A stretch of 64,000 nucleotides of DNA from an uncultured Candidatus Saccharibacteria bacterium (GTDB lineage Bacteria > Patescibacteriota > Saccharimonadia > Saccharimonadales > Saccharimonadaceae). The notes beneath the pieces were generated by a model. It did no database searches and was not told where the DNA came from. It was given only the letters and a program-made list of their open reading frames with translations. The stretch spans positions 1-64,000 of the forward strand of contig CAMYUL010000003.1 of NCBI GenBank assembly GCA_947302125.1. Reading direction: 5' to 3'. The translations under genes and the position numbers were made by a program. Shown here one piece after another: positions 60,752-64,000 of this stretch (the first letter of the stretch is position 1; each line of letters opens with the position of its first letter).

Positions 60752-62515
60752 TTATGCTAGGTCGGACGCGACCCTATTTACCTCTTCCATGGTCGTCACT
60801 CCAGACAAGGCCTTTAGCATACCATCTTGCCTCATCGTCACCGTTCCCTTCGCCTTTGCAACCTTCATAATATCATTAGCCGTTGCGTGCGACACGATCA
60901 ACTTTTGGATGTCTTCATCGACCGTAATTGTCTCATAAAGACCTGCGCGACCCTTATATCCACCAGGAGAGTCCTTATCGTCAAAACCTTTAACTAGCGT
61001 ATATCCTGTTTGAGAAATCACTGGCAGTCCAGTGTAGCCCAAGCTTTCCGATACCACCGGCACTTGGTCCTGACTCTTCGGCAAAAGATCTCCAAGCACG
61101 TCATTTAGCTCCTTCGTCTGGAGCTCCGATGAAGTGTACGAAGTTCTCTTCTCTGTCACTCGGCGCACCAACCTCTGACCAATCACCGTATTAAGTGTTG
61201 ATGCAATCAAGAATGGTTCAATTCCCATTTCAATCAAACGTGGCAAAATACCTGCCGCCGAATTCGTATGCAGTGTCGAGAATACTAAGTGACCAGTCAG
61301 TGCCGCCTGCACTGCCAGGTTCGCCGTTTCCGAGTCACGAATCTCACCGACCATCACTACGTCTGGATCCTGACGCAAAATCGAGCGAAGCCCCGAAGCA
61401 AACGTCAGTCCAGCATCTGTATTTACCTGAATCTGGTTCACACCGTCCATCTTGTATTCTACTGGGTCCTCAAGCGTCACAATGTTAATCTTTACATCTT
61501 TAATCTTCTTAATTAACGCATACAAAGTTGTAGACTTACCAGAACCCGTAGGACCAGATGTCAGAATCATCCCATTCGGCTTAGAAATACCATCCAGTAC
61601 CATTCTTAGCGCCCGGCCAGTCATACCCATTTGCTCAATATCCATCGTCGTTCCAGTTTTATCAAGCAGACGAATCACCACCTGCTCGCCCCATACTACT
61701 GGCGCAATCGCAATACGCAAATCGACTTCCTTATCGCCTACCGCCACTGTAAATTGACCGTCTTGCGGCACACGGTGCTCATCAATTTTCAGGTCGGACA
61801 AAATTTTTATACGGGACACCAATGCTGGCTCAATCGACTTAGGCAGCTCCATCACCTGGCGCAACACACCATCAATCCTACACCTAATCACTAGCGACTC
61901 TTCTAGTGGCTCGATGTGAATATCCGAAGCTTTCGACTTCACCGCAAAGTCCAAAATTGACGTCAATGCCTTAGAAATTGGTGAGTCCTGTGTAATCGTT
62001 TTTACATCTGACGAAGCTTGCCTTGCAACTTCCTCATTAGTAGATTTAACCGCCTGCTTAACGCTCGAGAAATCGCCCACATACTGCGACAATACCTGTC
62101 TGATTCCCTCTTCCGAGGACATCACAGCTTTAATTGGTCGTCCAGTCAAAGTCGCCAAATAATCCGTCGCCTGAACATTGGTAACGTCAATCATCGCGAC
62201 AACTAGCGTGCCACTCACTTCCCCAACTGGCACTACCATACTTCTTGTCGCTACATCTTGTGGAAGATTAAGCAGCACCTCACGGTCCATCGTCACATTC
62301 TTTAGGTCTACATACTGAACACCAATCACCACTGCCGTAGCGTGCGCCACCATCTCATTGTTCACGATTCCCTTAGACGTTAGATATGCAATCAGTGGCT
62401 GTTTAGTCTTTTGTACTTCATCTTGCGCGCTCTTAACTAAGGCTGGATCCGCCAGCCCTTCGTCTACCAGTAGTTTTACTACCTTATCTTGAGTTTCGCG
62501 AGTTAGAAGCGCCAT
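60752..62515 (-). CDS. pilB: Type IV pilus extension ATPase PilB
   Basis: ATPase driving pilus polymerisation. 587 residues: N-terminal GspE-type domain (1-150), then ASDIHIEPLEESLVIRCRIDG, Walker A GPTGSGKST near 336, the Asp box, Walker B DPDVVMVGEIRDSETA and HLVFSTLHTNSA. The tetracysteine zinc motif of many PilB proteins is not seen between the ATPase blocks. Its ATG shares a base with the upstream stop (TAATG), so translation is coupled. Confidence 0.95.
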   Translation of the reverse strand: MALLTRETQDKVVKLLVDEGLADPALVKSAQDEVQKTKQPLIAYLTSKGIVNNEMVAHATAVVIGVQYVDLKNVTMDREVLLNLPQDVATRSMVVPVGEVSGTLVVAMIDVTNVQATDYLATLTGRPIKAVMSSEEGIRQVLSQYVGDFSSVKQAVKSTNEEVARQASSDVKTITQDSPISKALTSILDFAVKSKASDIHIEPLEESLVIRCRIDGVLRQVMELPKSIEPALVSRIKILSDLKIDEHRVPQDGQFTVAVGDKEVDLRIAIAPVVWGEQVVIRLLDKTGTTMDIEQMGMTGRALRMVLDGISKPNGMILTSGPTGSGKSTTLYALIKKIKDVKINIVTLEDPVEYKMDGVNQIQVNTDAGLTFASGLRSILRQDPDVVMVGEIRDSETANLAVQAALTGHLVFSTLHTNSAAGILPRLIEMGIEPFLIASTLNTVIGQRLVRRVTEKRTSYTSSELQTKELNDVLGDLLPKSQDQVPVVSESLGYTGLPVISQTGYTLVKGFDDKDSPGGYKGRAGLYETITVDEDIQKLIVSHATANDIMKVAKAKGTVTMRQDGMLKALSGVTTMEEVNRVASDLA

Positions 62516-62922
62516 TACTCCCCCTCTTGAATAATGATCACTGTGTCTTGAGTATTATCTTGTGTATTCTGCTGTTCTGACTCTTGCCCCTGTGCCTGCT
62601 CTTGTTGTGAATTCTCATTGTTATTAACATCGCCACCATGAGGAATTCCACGGCCGCATACTGCAAGCTCTTCATCGGAGAGTTTACCATCCTGATCCTG
62701 GTCCACACAGTTACCTACATAGACTTCGACCGTTGGGTTGATTGCTTCCATATTAAATACCTCAGGGTCTGGTATTGCTAGTCCTGGCTCTACCACCTGA
62801 ATATTTTTGAAGCTCACCATCTTATCGTTTGGATCACCAAGCAACATATTACAAAGAATCGCTGCAACTACCGTTCCCACAGTTGCCACCATTATTACGG
62901 TTAAAATATCCGATTTCTTCAT
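62515..62922 (-). CDS. Pilus-operon membrane protein with Cys-flanked EF-hand loop
   Basis: A 135-residue protein with one N-terminal membrane helix (about 8-27) and an extracytoplasmic part. Near residues 70-90 it has CVDQDQDGKLSDEELAVC, a perfect 12-residue EF-hand loop framed by two Cys. The tail is rich in Gln and Glu. No family recognised; position between pilB and a PilO-like gene suggests a pilus accessory role. The ATG overlaps the upstream stop by one base. Confidence 0.65.
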   Translation of the reverse strand: MKKSDILTVIMVATVGTVVAAILCNMLLGDPNDKMVSFKNIQVVEPGLAIPDPEVFNMEAINPTVEVYVGNCVDQDQDGKLSDEELAVCGRGIPHGGDVNNNENSQQEQAQGQESEQQNTQDNTQDTVIIIQEGE

Positions 62923-63809
62923 TAGCTTTTATTTCCTTTCTTCTTCGCGTGATCCGAAGCATAGACTGTCTCGCTTCTTTCTACTAGGTCAGCATTTTCC
63001 GTATAATAAGCCACGCCCTGTGAATGCAAGCTCAAATAATTCTGCCCACTCCATGACACTGTCGCCGTCTGCAAGTCAAATGTCCTAATTGATTTCTCAA
63101 TATTGTTTAATACATTCATCGTAGTTGCAGTAGATGCCTCAACCGAGAGAGATACTGGGATAGTTGACAGGCCCTCGCTACTAGAAACCGCGTTGCCTGA
63201 AGGTGAAAGTGCTTCCGGCTCCCAGTTAGAGACAATGAAAATCTGGTTAAGTGACGACATCAAAGCCTCTTCGTTTGCCTGAGCTGGCAAAGCATCTGGC
63301 ACCACACGAAGCGCTGAACACATCTTAAGCCTTGCTAAATATTCTGCCTGCTTCGTCTCATTGGTTTCGCCATCAATCAACTTCTGGAAATCAATCTTTT
63401 CGCCATCCTCATCATAACAACCGTCCTGGCTATCACGTGCCACACTTTCAAGATCCGTGTTTTTAGCCATATCGACCATCACGTTATATCTCAGTGTCCC
63501 TGGCATGTTCGCGCTATCTAGCTCGTCCGGATTACACTTCCTTAATTCCTCGTCAGAGAACTTGCCGTCACGGTTTGTGTCTCGACAAACGCCAACGTTC
63601 TTAATTGTTTTTTCGTAATTAGAAATTGCGCCATTCTTTGCATCAATTACTTTATTGTTAAATTTAATATACTTTGCAAAGAATACAATCAGCACGCCAC
63701 ATATGCCCAAAATTACAGCTGTGACAAGCGCAATCAAAAGCATCTCTTGTTGCGTTTTCGAGATCTTAATTCTCTTACTTACTGCTGGGCCATCCGGATT
63801 GTTGTCCAT
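62922..63809 (-). CDS. PilO-like pilus assembly protein with EF-hand insertion
   Basis: A 295-residue bitopic protein with one membrane helix (about 23-46). The C-terminal part (NIEKSIRTFDLQTATVSWSGQNYLSLHSQGVAYY) resembles the ferredoxin-like domain of PilO. Residues about 75-92 hold CRDTNRDGKFSDEELRKC, a Cys-framed EF-hand loop matching that of the next gene. PilO normally links the inner-membrane motor to the rest of the machine. The ATG shares a base with the upstream stop. PilO assignment is tentative. Confidence 0.5.
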   Translation of the reverse strand: MDNNPDGPAVSKRIKISKTQQEMLLIALVTAVILGICGVLIVFFAKYIKFNNKVIDAKNGAISNYEKTIKNVGVCRDTNRDGKFSDEELRKCNPDELDSANMPGTLRYNVMVDMAKNTDLESVARDSQDGCYDEDGEKIDFQKLIDGETNETKQAEYLARLKMCSALRVVPDALPAQANEEALMSSLNQIFIVSNWEPEALSPSGNAVSSSEGLSTIPVSLSVEASTATTMNVLNNIEKSIRTFDLQTATVSWSGQNYLSLHSQGVAYYTENADLVERSETVYASDHAKKKGNKS

Positions 63810-64000
63810 TATTCTTCTCCTCCCGAATCAGTTGATGTTGTCGTACAAATTACGTCCGTATCAGAACAGTCCGCTGCTCTTTCCGCAAACATACCTTCAA
63901 TCTGGCGGTAAGAGTCAGTCACGTTCTGACCAGTTGGGCTAATCGCTAGAATATGCTTATTTGTAAACTTAAATACTTCGCCATTTAGCATAATTGTTGC
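63809..64000 (-). CDS. Pilus-operon gene, C-terminal end only
   Basis: The 3' end of a gene that continues past the right edge of the window. The visible ~63 residues include FKFTNKHILAISPTGQ and a Ser/Thr/Cys/Glu tail ending TDSGGEE. I cannot name it from this fragment. By order (pilB, accessory, PilO-like) a PilN- or PilM-like gene would be expected. Its stop overlaps the PilO-like start. Confidence 0.55.
   Translation of the reverse strand, partial: ATIMLNGEVFKFTNKHILAISPTGQNVTDSYRQIEGMFAERAADCSDTDVICTTTSTDSGGEE

Overview
The window reads as a chromosomal segment of a Patescibacteria/CPR bacterium, most likely Saccharibacteria (TM7); this assignment is inferred from gene content, not from a search. 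Supporting signs are shortened core proteins (IF2 without its long N-terminal region, ThrRS without the TGS domain, DNA polymerase I without recognisable proofreading residues), a type IV pilus set with comM, a TraG/VirD4-like ATPase, and a self-contained exopolysaccharide cluster with no amino-acid or nucleotide biosynthesis genes. TGA is used as a stop (for example comM), so the code is standard and Gracilibacteria/Absconditabacteria are unlikely.

Layout. 1-290: 5' end of a 16S rRNA gene on the minus strand with its promoter. 325-8575: mixed genes (PAP2-like protein, secreted protein, infB, a Pro/Glu-rich anchored protein, three unknown genes with very strong Shine-Dalgarno sites, tRNA-Asn, rpsA). 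8687-15576: a surface FISUMP-type protein, gyrA, gyrB. 15811-19737: TraG-like ATPase and two small partners. 19747-21189: RNA-rich stretch with tmRNA (ssrA, plus strand) and a candidate ~450-nt structured RNA on the minus strand. 21190-24114: comM and the infC-rpmI-rplT-rpmB operon, infC starting at AUC. 24164-30368: a hairpin repeat, rnpB, a NUDIX-RNase HI fusion behind a structured leader, an M50 protease, a regulator, miaA, thrS, tRNA-Val. 30513-37335: unknown protein, CmpB-like membrane protein, second FISUMP protein, polA, a CoaE-like kinase. 37573-55016: about 17 kb of minus-strand envelope polysaccharide genes (glycosyltransferases, CpsB/C/D regulators, complete dTDP-rhamnose pathway, UDP-glucose dehydrogenase, epimerase, Wzx flippase, Wzy-like polymerase, initiating sugar transferase). 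55139-58014: LCP ligase, small membrane protein, tRNA-Thr, tRNA-Asp. 58221-64000: pilC, pilT, pilB and PilO-like/accessory pilus genes.

How it fits together. The polysaccharide cluster makes a lipid-linked, rhamnose-containing repeat unit (rfbABCD, ugd, glycosyltransferases), exports and polymerises it (Wzx, Wzy, CpsC/D with phosphatase CpsB), and the divergent LCP protein probably attaches the product to the wall. The pilus genes, comM and the two FISUMP surface proteins suit a small host-attached bacterium that takes up DNA and adheres to a host.

The least-explained features are non-coding. Two families of long hairpin elements sit just after the 3' ends of minus-strand genes. In one, helices covary around a conserved apical loop. 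In the other, four copies show all four combinations of two arm types and two loop types. There is also a recurring TATAAT-N6-ATG arrangement that implies widespread leaderless mRNAs, a structured leader before the NUDIX-RNase HI gene, and a palindrome inside the TraG-like coding region.
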